This document shows positions 34,218-43,773 of a DNA stretch of 64,000 nucleotides, piece by piece (the first letter of the stretch is position 1; each line of letters starts with the position of its first letter). Both the position numbers and the translations under genes were made by a program. Source of the DNA: Rhizobium leguminosarum (GTDB taxonomy: Bacteria; Pseudomonadota; Alphaproteobacteria; Rhizobiales; Rhizobiaceae); assembly GCF_001679785.1 (NCBI RefSeq), contig NZ_CP016287.1:744001-808000 (forward strand), in the 5' to 3' direction. The notes beneath the pieces were generated by a model. The model worked only from the letters and a program-made list of their open reading frames with translations, was not told the origin of the DNA and ran no database searches.

Positions 34218-34916
34218 ATGATTTCGACGAGACCGAAGGAACCCTTAACGGGCACAACCCAGATACCGCGCGCCAACAGCCTGGCGGGCGACGTCTACGA
34301 GGCAATCTTCAACCAGCTCATGTCGTTGAAGATCGCGCCGGGGGCTCGGATTACGGTCGACAACCTGGTCAGGGAATTCAACGTCTCACACACCCCTATC
34401 CGCGAAGCCCTCGGCCGGCTTGAAGGCGAAGGCCTCGTCGTCAAGCAGCATCTGGTCGGCTATCGTGCCGCGCCGCAAATCACGCGCCACCGCTTCGACG
34501 AACTCTATGAACTGCGCCTGCTGCTGGAACCTGCCGGCGCTGCGAAGGCGGCCGAGGCAATGAACGACGAAAAGCTGGCCATTCTCACCGAGGCCGCAGG
34601 CGTGATGACACGCAGCGACAACAGGGACGAACGAGCGAACTATTCGGCCTTCGCGCGCCAGGACGCCATCTTTCACGACCGGATCATGGAATTTGCCGGC
34701 AACGAGTTGATCCGCGAGATGCTGACATTCCAGCACACGCATTTCCATATCTTCCGCCTGATGTTTCATCGCCGTGTCACCGAGGAGGCACTCGGCGAGC
34801 ATCAGAGGCTGCTTGATGCCTTCGCGGCGCGCGACCCCGGCGCGGCTGCGAACGCAATGCGCATCCATATCGAACATTCGCGCGACCGGCTGTTACCGGC
34901 CTTCGACGAAATCTGA
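34218..34916 (+). CDS. GntR-family transcriptional regulator, FCD subfamily
   Basis: 232 residues. The winged helix is SLAGDVYEAIFNQLMSLKIA through VDNLVREFNVSHTPIREALGRL, and the C-terminal all-helical FCD domain includes RFDELYELRLLLEPAGAAKAA and HDRIMEFAGNELIREML. Such regulators sense organic acids. It is divergent from the Ldh/Fe-ADH/ALDH/esterase operon and probably controls it through the palindrome at 34142-34162. Confidence 0.88.
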   Translation: MISTRPKEPLTGTTQIPRANSLAGDVYEAIFNQLMSLKIAPGARITVDNLVREFNVSHTPIREALGRLEGEGLVVKQHLVGYRAAPQITRHRFDELYELRLLLEPAGAAKAAEAMNDEKLAILTEAAGVMTRSDNRDERANYSAFARQDAIFHDRIMEFAGNELIREMLTFQHTHFHIFRLMFHRRVTEEALGEHQRLLDAFAARDPGAAANAMRIHIEHSRDRLLPAFDEI

Positions 34917-34923
34917 GCAACCC

Positions 34924-34945
34924 GGCAGGCAAGGTCGTGCCTGCC
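34924..34945 (+). terminator. Hairpin after the GntR gene
   Basis: GGCAGGCA (34924-34931) pairs with TGCCTGCC (34938-34945) around a 6-base loop. No T-run follows, so termination may be partial; the DJ-1-like gene starts 27 bases later. Confidence 0.45.
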
Positions 34946-34971
34946 CGATCTGACAATGAGGAGGAGAACCC

Positions 34972-35565
34972 ATGCCCGGCAAGAAAATCCTGATGCTCAC
35001 CGGCGATTTCACCGAGGAGTACGAAATCTTCGTCTTTCAGCAGGCGATGGAGGCGGTCGGCCACACGGTGCATATCGTGTGCCCGGATAAGAAGGCCGGC
35101 GACATCCTCAGGACGTCGCTGCACGATTTCGAGGGAGACCAGACCTACACCGAAAAACTCGGGCACAACGTCACCATCAACAAGACGTTTTCCGAGGCCG
35201 AGAACCAGCTCGATCAGTATCACGCCGTCTACTGCGCCGGCGGGCGGGGACCGGAATATATCCGCACCGACAAGCGGGTGCAGGCGATGGTGCGTCATTT
35301 CCACGAACAGAAGAAGCCGATCTTCACCATCTGCCACGGGGTCCAGATTCTGATCGCGGTCGACGGTGTCGTTCGCGGCAAGAAGGTTGGTGCACTTGGG
35401 GCATGCGAACCGGAGGTCACCCTGGCGGGCGGAACCTATATCGACCTCTCGCCAACCGAAGCCTATGTCGATGGCACGATGGTTTCGGCCAAGGGCTGGA
35501 CGGCGCTCGCTGCCTTTATGCGCGAATGCCTGAAGGTGCTGGGAACAGAGATCCACCACAGCTGA
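34972..35565 (+). CDS. DJ-1/PfpI-family protein
   Basis: 197 residues. KKILMLTGDFTEEYEIFVFQ at the N-terminus and the nucleophile elbow FTICHGVQILIA (Cys near residue 122) are the DJ-1/PfpI hallmarks. Members act as glyoxalases, deglycases, amidases or chaperones. GGAGGAG precedes ATG 34972. A strong terminator follows. The function here cannot be narrowed by neighbours. Confidence 0.85.
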   Translation: MPGKKILMLTGDFTEEYEIFVFQQAMEAVGHTVHIVCPDKKAGDILRTSLHDFEGDQTYTEKLGHNVTINKTFSEAENQLDQYHAVYCAGGRGPEYIRTDKRVQAMVRHFHEQKKPIFTICHGVQILIAVDGVVRGKKVGALGACEPEVTLAGGTYIDLSPTEAYVDGTMVSAKGWTALAAFMRECLKVLGTEIHHS

Positions 35566-35585
35566 GACGACGGCACCAAGCAACG

Positions 35586-35620
35586 AAAGGCCCGGCAGGT
35601 GATATCTGCCGGGCCTTTTT
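35586..35620. terminator. Strong bidirectional Rho-independent terminator
   Basis: AAAGGCCCGGCAG (35586-35598) pairs perfectly with CTGCCGGGCCTTT (35606-35618) and is followed by more T. With A-tracts on the other side, it can end both the + strand DJ-1-like gene and the -strand M24 peptidase operon that stops at 35636. Confidence 0.92.
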
Positions 35621-35635
35621 GCAATGGGCCTGCAA

Positions 35636-36826
35636 TCACGCTCCGCCGCGGTTCCAGCCGCGGCCACGGTCGCCGAACATTTCATAGCCGCCATCGGTGA
35701 CGGCAAGCGTATCCTCCAGCTTGATGAATCCGCGCTTCGGGTGAAGCATCGTCGTCTCGACCGAGATCACGCTCCCGGCTTCCAGCGGTTTGTCGGCATC
35801 GATGCCATCATAGGTGACGGGGTGGTTCGTCATGAGGAATGGCGCTTCGTGGGCGATGAGGCCCATGCCATGGCAGAAAAAGTCGGTGAAGGCCGCCGAC
35901 GGCGAGGCCTTGAGCTCGGCTTCTGCTGCCTCAATCATTTCACTGCCCGGAGCGCCTGCCCTGACCTTGGCGAAGGCCGCTTGCTGGATGCATTCGACTT
36001 CGGCCAGAAGGTCCTCCAGCTCTGCATCCGGCTCGCCGAGCACACCCATGCGGCAGAGGTCACCGATATATCCGTGATAGTTGCCGCCGGAATCGATCGA
36101 CAGGATCTCGCCCTCGGCCCAGGCCTGCGGCGAGCCCGCGCGATTGTGGCTGGAGCCGAGCGTCAGCAGGCAATATTCGAAGTGCAGGCCGCGGTTCGTT
36201 TCCTCCCGGCGCAGTTGCTCGATGATCTCCATCTTCGTCGAGCCGGCGCGGGCCGCCGCGATCGTCGCCAGCATAGAGTCGGTGATCAGTTCGGAAGCGC
36301 GTCTCAGCTTTGCCAGTTCATCCGTCGTCTTGACCGCCCTTAGCCGCTCCAACACACGCGTGGCATCGACAAATCGAGCGCCGTCCAGCCGAGAGGCAAG
36401 CAGGTCGCGGGCGTCGGAGGGCAGGAAGGCTGGCTCGATGCCGACGCGCCCACCGGCCTTGCCGATCTTCTTCAGGTGCTCGACGGCGAGCCCGGCGGCA
36501 TCCTGTGTGCCCCAGCTCGCCGTATGCACGGCGGGCGTCCAGAATGGGTTGTTCTGGTGCTCGGCGCCCTCCATGCGGTTCCCCACATAGGCGGAGTGAC
36601 CAGGCGCGCCTTTCTCATAAATCACCATCGGCAGGTACCGGCTATGCCCGATCGCATCCATGGCGGCGAAGAAGATGAACTTATAGCCGCCCATGAGATA
36701 TTGGGTGTTGTGTTTGGAAGTGGCGACGATGACGTCGATACCGGCTTCCTCCATGAGACGGTCGAGCTTGGCCGTATCGAACGGCGTCACGGCGGCCTGC
36801 CTTGTTTGCCCTGCATTGTCGTTCAT
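35636..36826 (-). CDS. M24-family metallopeptidase (Xaa-Pro aminopeptidase/creatinase-like)
   Basis: 396 residues. An N-terminal creatinase-like domain precedes the pita-bread M24 domain, whose five metal ligands are all visible: Asp in SIDSGG, Asp in GDLCR, His in FCHGMG, Glu in VISVETTM and Glu in KLEDTLAV. It may cleave Xaa-Pro dipeptides or a related C-N bond such as in creatine. It is the last gene of a leftward operon with a cupin and the two Tm-1-like genes. Confidence 0.87.
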   Translation of the reverse strand: MNDNAGQTRQAAVTPFDTAKLDRLMEEAGIDVIVATSKHNTQYLMGGYKFIFFAAMDAIGHSRYLPMVIYEKGAPGHSAYVGNRMEGAEHQNNPFWTPAVHTASWGTQDAAGLAVEHLKKIGKAGGRVGIEPAFLPSDARDLLASRLDGARFVDATRVLERLRAVKTTDELAKLRRASELITDSMLATIAAARAGSTKMEIIEQLRREETNRGLHFEYCLLTLGSSHNRAGSPQAWAEGEILSIDSGGNYHGYIGDLCRMGVLGEPDAELEDLLAEVECIQQAAFAKVRAGAPGSEMIEAAEAELKASPSAAFTDFFCHGMGLIAHEAPFLMTNHPVTYDGIDADKPLEAGSVISVETTMLHPKRGFIKLEDTLAVTDGGYEMFGDRGRGWNRGGA

Positions 36827-36858
36827 CGTCTTTCCTCCCAGAAAATGGATGCGCCGCC

Positions 36859-37272
36859 TCAGAAGCCCGGCGGCAGCAGGCGGAAGTCCGGCAAATCGCG
36901 AAGCGCAAGCTCCGGCCCGGCCGGTGAGTAGACCACGAAAAGGAGCATCTTCGCGCCGCCAGTGTTCTTCGTAGAATGAAAGCGACTTTCCGGAATATAG
37001 ATCGTGCAGCCGCTGGCGACCTTCTGCGTGATCGGATTACCATTCTCGTCCTCGACCATCTGCTCACCCTCGCCGGAAATCACAAAAATGATTTCCTCCG
37101 CGCCAGGGTGATTGTGGCGGGAATGGCCCTCGCCGCTTGGCAGCTCGACGACGCCGCCGGAAAAGCGGCTGGCGCCGTTGACCTCGGGAGCCACAGTCAG
37201 CGACAGCTTGCCCCAGTCGAAACCGAAGGCGCTCACATCCTCAGGATAGATGAAGTACTTGTCCTTTACCAT
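36859..37272 (-). CDS. Small single-domain cupin
   Basis: 137 residues. The cupin metal motifs HSRHNHPGAEE and the later ESRFHST are present. It may be a metal enzyme or ligand-binding protein. ATG 37272 was chosen for GGAGG just upstream; the longer frame to 37536 overlaps the neighbouring gene. It is encoded between the Tm-1-like pair and the M24 peptidase in one operon, function unknown. Confidence 0.78.
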   Translation of the reverse strand: MVKDKYFIYPEDVSAFGFDWGKLSLTVAPEVNGASRFSGGVVELPSGEGHSRHNHPGAEEIIFVISGEGEQMVEDENGNPITQKVASGCTIYIPESRFHSTKNTGGAKMLLFVVYSPAGPELALRDLPDFRLLPPGF

Positions 37273-37294
37273 GAAACCTCCTCCATGCCCTTCC

Positions 37295-38137
37295 TCAGAC
37301 GACCGCACCGATGGCGAGCGCCTTGAAATCTTCCGTCTGCTTGCGGATTGCCGCCTCTGCCGGCAGGCGCTCCATCGAGCTTGCGCCATAAAAGCCGTGG
37401 CAGCCAGGGCAACGCTCGAGAATGTAGCGCGCATCCTCCGGCATGGAGATCGGGCCGCCGTGGCAGAGCACGATGACGTCGTCGCGCACGGAATGTGCCG
37501 CCTTGGCGATCGCGGCGATCTCCTCGACGCAGTCATCGAGGGACTTGCCGGATGTGGCGCCGATCGTGCCGCCGGTCGTCACCCCCATATGCGCCACGAC
37601 GATGTCGGCGCCAGCGGTCGTCATGGCGATAGCCTCGCTTTCGTTGAACACATAGGGCGTCGTCAGCAGGTCGAGCCCGTGGGCGGTGGCGATCATCTCG
37701 ACCTCCAGATTGTAGCTCATGCCCGTTTCCTCGAAACTCTGCCGCATCCGCCCATCGAAGAGGCCTATTGTGGGGAAGTTCTGTACGCCGGAAAAGCCCA
37801 TTGCCTTGAGGTCGGCGAGGAAGCGCGGCATCAGTACGAAGGGGTCCGTGCCATTGACGCCGGCAAGAACCGGCGTCTTTTTCACGACCGGCAACACTTC
37901 AAGCGCCATGTCCTTGACGATCTCGTTGGCATTGCCATAGGCGAGCAGTCCGGCCGCCGAACCGCGGCCCGCCATGCGGTATCGCCCGGAATTGTAGATA
38001 ATGATGAGGTCGATGCCGCCCGCCTCCTCGGCCTTGGCGGAGATGCCGGTGCCGGCACCGCCCCCGACGATCGGCACGCCGGCTGCGATCATGCCGTGAA
38101 ATTTTTCGAGGATGGTGTTGCGCGGTATGACTGGCAT
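37295..38137 (-). CDS. TIM-barrel protein of the PEP-hydrolase-like (Tm-1 C-terminal) family
   Basis: 280 residues. [41 protein letters not shown] at the N-terminus and [17 protein letters not shown] match the phosphoenolpyruvate-mutase-like barrel annotated as phosphoenolpyruvate hydrolase family, which forms the C-terminal half of plant Tm-1. The reaction is not established. It starts 11 bases after the UPF0261 gene and is clearly in the same operon. Confidence 0.8.
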   Translation of the reverse strand: MPVIPRNTILEKFHGMIAAGVPIVGGGAGTGISAKAEEAGGIDLIIIYNSGRYRMAGRGSAAGLLAYGNANEIVKDMALEVLPVVKKTPVLAGVNGTDPFVLMPRFLADLKAMGFSGVQNFPTIGLFDGRMRQSFEETGMSYNLEVEMIATAHGLDLLTTPYVFNESEAIAMTTAGADIVVAHMGVTTGGTIGATSGKSLDDCVEEIAAIAKAAHSVRDDVIVLCHGGPISMPEDARYILERCPGCHGFYGASSMERLPAEAAIRKQTEDFKALAIGAVV

Positions 38138-38148
38138 CGATTTGTCTC

Positions 38149-39345
38149 TCAGGGGTTGGCGATGTCACGATAGGCCGCGACGGCGGCCTCGGCGAAATCC
38201 GGGTCGTTGATATGGAGTGGCAGGCGGATGATACGCCGTGACGCCGTCGGCTTCACCGTCGCCTCGAGCGCGGCGAAAAGCGCGGCGTCGGCTTGTGGGT
38301 CGAAGAACGGACCGTCTTCGATGTCGAGGGCCGAAACGCCCTTTTCGGGAATGAGGAAACGTACGGGGCCGTGGCAGAGATTGAGCTTGTCGCCGATCCA
38401 GCGGCCGATCTGCGCGCATTCGGCCGACGTCGTGCGCATCAAGGTGACGTTCGGGTTGTGCCGGTAAAACAGCCGGCCGGCATAACGCTCCGGGACGGTC
38501 TCCGGCGCCCAGAAGTTCACCATATCGAGCGCACCGACCGAGCCGACATAGGGCAGGCCTTTGCGAGCAATGGCGCCGAAACGGTCCGAGGTGGCGGGCA
38601 AGACGCCGCCGAACAGCAGGTCGCAGACCTCGGTCGTCGTGATGTCGAGCACGCCAGAGATGAGCTCGCTGTCGGCAAGCTTCTCCATCGCACGCCCGCC
38701 CGTGCCTGTCGCGTGGAAGACCAGGCAGTCATAGTCCGCTCGGAGGCGCTCGACCATGGCGGATACGGCAGGTGTCGTAACGCCGAACATGGTAAGCCCG
38801 AGGGCTGGTTTGGATGCAGTCACCTCAGCCGGCCGGCGGGCCATGGCGGTGATCGCCTGGGCGGCGTTGTGAAGGATGACGCGGCTCAGCCGGTTCAGGC
38901 CCGCCATGTCCGTGACTGAGGGCATCATCACGATGTCTGAAACATCGACAAAGGGAGCCACATCGCCGGATGCGAGCGTCGAGACCATGATCTTTGGCAG
39001 ACCGAGCGGCAATTGGCGCATGCCTGCGGTAATGATCGAAGTGCCCCCGCCTCCACCGATTCCGATGACGCCAGCGATGTCCTGGCGCTCGACGAGGAAG
39101 CGCGCGAAGGCAATGCCCATCGCCTCGACCGCCGTTCCGCGGTCGCCGCTGGCAAGAACGGCTCCAGCCCCGTCCGGATGGCACGCCGCCACTGCGTCGG
39201 CCCGCACATCGACGGAGGTTTGAGGCTCGCGGATGCCGACGTCGACACGAACGACAGCCCCGCCCGCCGCTTCGATGCAAGCGGCCAGATAAGCAAGCTC
39301 CTCGCCCTTCGTGTCGGCCGTGCCGACCACGTAGATCTGCTTCAT
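38149..39345 (-). CDS. UPF0261 (Tm-1-like ATP-binding domain) protein
   Basis: 398 residues. [20 protein letters not shown] at the N-terminus and [40 protein letters not shown] are the UPF0261/Tm-1 signature. In tomato Tm-1 this domain inhibits tobamovirus replication; the bacterial role is unknown. ATG 39345 follows GGAGGGGAA; the frame is open to 39438. First gene of the leftward operon, divergent from a TetR regulator. Confidence 0.83.
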   Translation of the reverse strand: MKQIYVVGTADTKGEELAYLAACIEAAGGAVVRVDVGIREPQTSVDVRADAVAACHPDGAGAVLASGDRGTAVEAMGIAFARFLVERQDIAGVIGIGGGGGTSIITAGMRQLPLGLPKIMVSTLASGDVAPFVDVSDIVMMPSVTDMAGLNRLSRVILHNAAQAITAMARRPAEVTASKPALGLTMFGVTTPAVSAMVERLRADYDCLVFHATGTGGRAMEKLADSELISGVLDITTTEVCDLLFGGVLPATSDRFGAIARKGLPYVGSVGALDMVNFWAPETVPERYAGRLFYRHNPNVTLMRTTSAECAQIGRWIGDKLNLCHGPVRFLIPEKGVSALDIEDGPFFDPQADAALFAALEATVKPTASRRIIRLPLHINDPDFAEAAVAAYRDIANP

Positions 39346-39420
39346 TTCCCCTCCGATACCGGTTGGGTTTCCTCCCAGTATACCCCACGTCCGGGCAAAG
39401 CGATGGGCCCTTGCAAATTT

Positions 39421-39457
39421 GTGAGACGTGCGTATCATAAAGATATGGATGTCTCAC
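39421..39457. promoter_or_regulatory. Inverted repeat overlapping the TetR gene start
   Basis: GTGAGAC (39421-39427) and GTCTCAC (39451-39457) form a 7-base inverted repeat with a 23-base spacer that contains the TetR ATG. It is in the divergent promoter region and could be an operator pair for autoregulation or an RNA hairpin in the leader. Confidence 0.4.
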
Positions 39458-40083
39458 GTCAACAGAACGAAACAGCCAGGACCGAGCGAGGCCCGCGTGC
39501 CCGCACGCGAAAACTGATGCTTGAAACGGCAACGCGGCTCATGCAGTCCGGCATCACTCCATCGGTAAGTGAAGTCGCCGAGGCTGCCGAAGTCTCGCGC
39601 GCGACGGCCTACCGTTACTTTCCAAGCCAGGCCGCGCTCGTGCATGCCGTAGTGGATGAGGCTCTGGGGCCGATACTCAGTTGGTCGTCGGACAGTCCGG
39701 ATGCACGCACCCGCGTTGCCGACCTCTTGGCGACCGCAATGCCGCGCATCGACGAGTTCGAAGCCACCTTCAAGGCGGCGCTGAAACTTTCGCTGGACCA
39801 GTGGGCGCAGCGTCAGGCCGGCACGCTCGGCAACGAGCCGCTATTCACGCGCGGCCACCGGGTCGACTTGCTCAAGTGCGTGACGGCTCCCCTGCAGGGC
39901 ACCGTGCCGGCCGAATCCCGGGAACGCCTTGCGCAGGCGCTTTCGCTTGTCTTCGGCGTCGAGGTGCTGATCGTGTTGAAGGATATCTGGGGCCTGACCT
40001 CCGAAAGCGCGCAGTCTGTTGCCGAGTGGGCCGCCAAGGCGCTTGTTGATACGGCGTTACGGCAGGCGGAGAGCAAAGCATGA
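39445..40083 (+). CDS. TetR/AcrR-family transcriptional regulator
   Basis: 212 residues. The helix-turn-helix ITPSVSEVAEAAEVSRATAYRYF lies near residues 35-57 with a helical ligand-binding C-terminus. ATG 39445 is chosen because homology begins just after it; the frame is open further upstream on this strand, but that overlaps the divergent gene. It probably represses the Tm-1-like/cupin/M24 operon. Confidence 0.85.
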   Translation: MDVSRQQNETARTERGPRARTRKLMLETATRLMQSGITPSVSEVAEAAEVSRATAYRYFPSQAALVHAVVDEALGPILSWSSDSPDARTRVADLLATAMPRIDEFEATFKAALKLSLDQWAQRQAGTLGNEPLFTRGHRVDLLKCVTAPLQGTVPAESRERLAQALSLVFGVEVLIVLKDIWGLTSESAQSVAEWAAKALVDTALRQAESKA

Positions 40084-40113
40084 CGTGGGGAACCTTCAAA
40101 TCAATCCAACAAT

Positions 40114-40124
40114 TGGTTGGACCA
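40114..40124. promoter_or_regulatory. FCD-GntR operator TGGTNNNACCA, distal site
   Basis: TGGTTGGACCA, a perfect match to the TGGTNNNACCA consensus of FCD regulators such as PdhR, LldR and UxuR. The same motif occurs at 40282, and at three places before 50387. Confidence 0.7.
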
Positions 40125-40281
40125 GATGAAGCAAATGCGGTCGAGAACGGCGAGGAGGAACGTAAGGTCGCCGAACAAGACTACATGAGCGGAGCCGCAA
40201 TTGTGGGAAGAGATCCAGAAGTGTGCAAGACGAACCTTTGCTAAATGCTCTCCGAGGCTCACTCTTGACGATATTGGCGTT

Positions 40282-40292
40282 TGGTACTACCA
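40282..40292. promoter_or_regulatory. FCD-GntR operator TGGTNNNACCA, proximal site
   Basis: TGGTACTACCA, again a perfect match, 147 bases before the importer start codon. It is likely to overlap or lie near the promoter. Confidence 0.7.
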
Positions 40293-40438
40293 GATTAGGG
40301 AATAACATTCAGGCTTGAGATCTGAAACGCGCCAGGGTCGGGGAGGACCCCAGCACGAAAATCACCCAGGAGGATCGGGAAGCCGGATCGGGAGGCCCGC
40401 GATGACGCGGGAAGCGTGCATAAATGGGAGGAAACGTT

Positions 40439-41749
40439 ATGCGCAAAACTATGGCCGGTCTCTTTGCCGGTGTCGGATTGATGTGGGCCTGCGGAACATC
40501 CGCACAGGCCCAGGAACTGACGATTTTCTGGGCCGAGTGGGACCCGGCAAATTACCTTCAGGAACTCGCCAACGAATACGAGGCTGAAACCGGCGTCAAG
40601 GTCACGGTCGAGACCACGCCGTGGGCCGACTTCCAGACCAAGGCATTCACCGAGTTCAACGCCAAGGGTTCAGCCTATGACATGGTCGTCGGCGACAGTC
40701 AGTGGATCGGAGCGGCGTCAGAAGCCGGCCATTACGTCGATCTGACCGACTTCTTCACCAAGCACAATCTGACCCAGGTGATGGCTCCGGCAACTGTAAA
40801 ATACTACGCCGAATATCCGGCGAACTCGAAAAAGTATTGGTCAGTTCCGGCCGAAGGCGACGCCGTCGGCTGGTCTTACCGCAAGGACTGGTTCGAAGAT
40901 CCCAAAGAGATGGAGGCGTTCAAGGCCAAATACGGCTACGACCTCGCCCCGCCGAAGACATGGGCCGAGATGCGCGACATCGCCGAGTTCTTCCACCGTC
41001 CCGACCAGAAGCGCTACGGAATCGCCATCTACACCGACAACTCTTATGACGGTCTCGTCATGGGTGTCGAGAACGCGATCTTCTCGTTTGGAGGCGAACT
41101 CGGCGACTACCAGAGCTACAAGGTCGACGGCATCATCAATTCCGAGAAGAACGTCAAGGCGCTTGAGCTTTATCGCGAGCTCTACGGCTTTACGCCTCCG
41201 GGCTGGGCCAAGTCCTTCTTCGTCGAGAACAACCAGGCGATCACCGAGAACCTGGCAGCGATGAGCATGAACTACTTCGCCTTCTTCCCGGCCCTGGTGA
41301 ACGAGGCGTCCAACCCGAACGCCAAGGTTACCGGCTTCTTTGCCAATCCGGCAGGCCCAAACGGCGAGCAATTCGCAGCGCTCGGCGGCCAGGGCATATC
41401 GGTCATCTCCTACTCAAAGAACCAGGAAGAGGCGATGAAATTCCTCGAATGGTTCATCAAGGACGAGACCCAGAAGCGCTGGGCCGAACTCGGCGGCTAC
41501 ACGGCAAGCGCCAAGGTGCTTGAATCGCCGGAGTTTCAGAACGCGACACCCTATAACAAGGCCTTCTACGAGACGATGTTCAAGGTGAAGGACTTCTGGG
41601 CAACGCCTGAATATGCTGAACTGCTGATCCAGATGAACCAGCGCATCTACCCCTTCGTCACCGCCGGGCAAGGCACGGCGAAGGAAGTGCTCGACTCTCT
41701 GGCAGCGGACTGGAACGCGACGTTCAAGAAATACGGACGCAATAAATAG
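40439..41749 (+). CDS. ABC sugar-type substrate-binding protein
   Basis: 436 residues. MRKTMAGLFAGVGLMWACG...AQAQE is a Sec signal peptide, so the mature protein is periplasmic. LTIFWAEWDPANYLQELANEYEAETG fits the family 1 (sugar/polyol) binding proteins. ATG 40439 follows GGGAGG. It heads an operon with two permeases, a small membrane protein and two ATPases. The substrate is probably a sugar, sugar acid or polyol, by the adjacent isomerase and dehydratase genes. Confidence 0.88.
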   Translation: MRKTMAGLFAGVGLMWACGTSAQAQELTIFWAEWDPANYLQELANEYEAETGVKVTVETTPWADFQTKAFTEFNAKGSAYDMVVGDSQWIGAASEAGHYVDLTDFFTKHNLTQVMAPATVKYYAEYPANSKKYWSVPAEGDAVGWSYRKDWFEDPKEMEAFKAKYGYDLAPPKTWAEMRDIAEFFHRPDQKRYGIAIYTDNSYDGLVMGVENAIFSFGGELGDYQSYKVDGIINSEKNVKALELYRELYGFTPPGWAKSFFVENNQAITENLAAMSMNYFAFFPALVNEASNPNAKVTGFFANPAGPNGEQFAALGGQGISVISYSKNQEEAMKFLEWFIKDETQKRWAELGGYTASAKVLESPEFQNATPYNKAFYETMFKVKDFWATPEYAELLIQMNQRIYPFVTAGQGTAKEVLDSLAADWNATFKKYGRNK

Positions 41750-41762
41750 CAAACGCGATCAG

Positions 41763-41786
41763 CGGAGGGGCTCCGTCGCCCCTCCG
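41763..41786 (+). other. 3' hairpin after the binding-protein gene
   Basis: CGGAGGGGC (41763-41771) pairs perfectly with GCCCCTCCG (41778-41786) around a 6-base loop, followed by only three T. A partial terminator or mRNA-stabilising element that raises binding protein over permease. Confidence 0.6.
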
Positions 41787-41906
41787 TTTGCATTCTGCAT
41801 CTCGCGCCCAAAGGCGCGGTTCGAGAGGGCGCGGCGCCCGGAATTCACTTCGCGCATCGTGATGCCGTTCCGGCATCCGGCGCCGAACTCTCGGAGGAGG
41901 AGAGGA

Positions 41907-42812
41907 TTGGCCACCGCAGTCATGACATCGCTGGACACGAAATCGAGTGCCGCATCTCGCGGCATGAGCGACATCCGGATTCGCAATCTCTTCATCATCC
42001 CGACGATCCTGTTCCTGATCGTCTTCAACATCTTTCCGCTGATCTATTCGCTCGGCTATTCCTTCACCGACTTTCGCGCTTCGTCGAACGCGCCGGCCAA
42101 CTTCGTCGGCCTGCAGAACTACCGCGAATTGCTAAACGATCCTTTCATCTGGTCGAATTTCGCCATCACCGCGAAATATGTGATCGTCTCTGTGACGGGG
42201 CAGGTGATCGTAGGCTTCGGCACCGCGATGCTGCTCAACCGCGATATCCCGCTAAAGGGTCTTCTGACGACGCTGCTGCTGCTGCCGATGATGCTCTCGA
42301 TGGCCGTGGTCGGCCTCTTCTGGAAGCTGCTCTACGATCCGTCCTTCGGCATCATCAACTACGCACTCGGCCTCGGCTCCTTCGAATGGCTGTCGAATCC
42401 GGACATGGCGCTCTATGCGGTCGCAATCACCGACATCTGGATGTGGTCGCCCTTCGTGATGCTGCTGTCGCTTGCCGGCCTTTCGGCCGTGCCGAAGCAT
42501 CTCTACGAGGCAGCGGCGATCGACCGGGCGGGGCCGTTCTATACCTTCTTCCGCATCACGCTGCCGCTGGTGGCGCCGATCCTGATGATTGCAATCATCT
42601 TCCGTACGATGGAGGCCTTCAAGACCTTCGACCTCGCCTACATCCTGACCAGCCAACCGACAACCGAGGTGATCTCCATCCGGCTCTACAAGATGGCCTT
42701 CCAGGAATGGCAGACGGGGCGCTCCTGCGCACTCGCCTACATCGTGCTCGTCATGGTTCTCGCCATCACCAACATCTACGTGAAGTACCTCAACAAAGTG
42801 AAGGAGCGCTGA
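41907..42812 (+). CDS. ABC sugar importer permease 1 (MalF/UgpA-like)
   Basis: About 301 residues with six predicted helices. NLFIIPTILFLIVFNIFPLIYSLGYSF opens the transmembrane region, and the EAA loop KHLYEAAAIDRAGPFYTFFRITLPL contacts the ATPase. The best ribosome-binding site (GGAGGAGG, 41893-41900) points to TTG 41907; ATG 41922 is the alternative. It partners with the permease just downstream. Confidence 0.87.
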   Translation: MATAVMTSLDTKSSAASRGMSDIRIRNLFIIPTILFLIVFNIFPLIYSLGYSFTDFRASSNAPANFVGLQNYRELLNDPFIWSNFAITAKYVIVSVTGQVIVGFGTAMLLNRDIPLKGLLTTLLLLPMMLSMAVVGLFWKLLYDPSFGIINYALGLGSFEWLSNPDMALYAVAITDIWMWSPFVMLLSLAGLSAVPKHLYEAAAIDRAGPFYTFFRITLPLVAPILMIAIIFRTMEAFKTFDLAYILTSQPTTEVISIRLYKMAFQEWQTGRSCALAYIVLVMVLAITNIYVKYLNKVKER

Positions 42813-42813
42813 A

Positions 42814-43773
42814 ATGGCTGCCGTCCAAACCCGCTCCGAACGCGCGCTGAACCGGGTGGCGATCGCCGCCGTACTGGTCATCACGCTGATCTTCCTGGCG
42901 CCGATCTACTGGATCACCTCGACGGCCTTCAAGCCGCGCAACCTCGCCACCACCATTCCGCCGACGGTGCTCTTCGAGCCGGAACTCTCGCCCTTCGTGA
43001 AGCTCTTCACCAAGCGCTCGCAATTGCGCGGGGCGCCGACTCCTGAAGAATATGCCGCCGCCCCCTGGTGGGAGCGGATGGTGTTCGACGGCGGCGAGAA
43101 GATCGTTCGCTCCGGCCGCGGCGAGGTGCAGCCCTCCGGCTATCCGAACCGCTTCATGAACTCGCTGATCGTTGCCATCACGTCCACGGTGCTGGCTGTC
43201 GGTATGGGGACCTTCACGGCCTACGGCTTCTCGCGCTTCAAAGTGAAGGGGGAGGCAGACCTTCTCTTCTTCATCCTGTCGACGCGCATGCTGCCGCCCG
43301 TCGTCGTGGCGATCCCGATGTTCCTCATGTACCGTGTCGTCGGCCTCAACGACACGCATTGGGGCCTCATCATCCTCTACACTGCCTTCAACCTTTCCTT
43401 CTCCGTTTGGCTGATGAAGGGCTTCATCGACGAGATCCCGAAGGAATACGAGGAGGCCGCGCTCGTCGACGGCTACACGCGGATGGAGGCCTTTTTCAAG
43501 ATCGTCATTCCGGAAGCGGCGACCGGCATCGTCGCGACCGCGGTTTTCTGCTTCATTACGGCCTGGAACGAATATGCATTTGCGCTGATCATGACGAACC
43601 GGCGCGCGCAAACCGCTCCCCCCTTCATTCCGAGCCAGGTCGGCTCAGGCCTGCCGGATTGGACGGTCATTGCCGCCGGCACGTTCCTGTTCCTGCTACC
43701 GGTCGCCATCTTCACCTTCCTGCTCAGGAACCATCTCCTGCGCGGCATGAGCTTCGGAGCGATCCGCAAATGA
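42814..43773 (+). CDS. ABC sugar importer permease 2 (MalG/UgpE-like)
   Basis: 319 residues. An N-terminal helix is followed by a long periplasmic stretch (about 45-110) and then the permease core, with the EAA loop KEYEEAALVDGYTRMEAFFKIVIPEAATG. The stop overlaps the start of the small membrane-protein gene (ATGA at 43770-43773). Confidence 0.88.
   Translation: MAAVQTRSERALNRVAIAAVLVITLIFLAPIYWITSTAFKPRNLATTIPPTVLFEPELSPFVKLFTKRSQLRGAPTPEEYAAAPWWERMVFDGGEKIVRSGRGEVQPSGYPNRFMNSLIVAITSTVLAVGMGTFTAYGFSRFKVKGEADLLFFILSTRMLPPVVVAIPMFLMYRVVGLNDTHWGLIILYTAFNLSFSVWLMKGFIDEIPKEYEEAALVDGYTRMEAFFKIVIPEAATGIVATAVFCFITAWNEYAFALIMTNRRAQTAPPFIPSQVGSGLPDWTVIAAGTFLFLLPVAIFTFLLRNHLLRGMSFGAIRK

Larger units (their letters stand above)
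40084..40438. promoter_or_regulatory. Promoter region of the ABC sugar importer
   Basis: 355 bases without a supported gene. It holds two FCD-GntR-type sites (separate entries) and the leader of the importer operon, with GGGAGG at 40427 as the ribosome-binding site. No -35/-10 pair is assigned. Confidence 0.6.
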
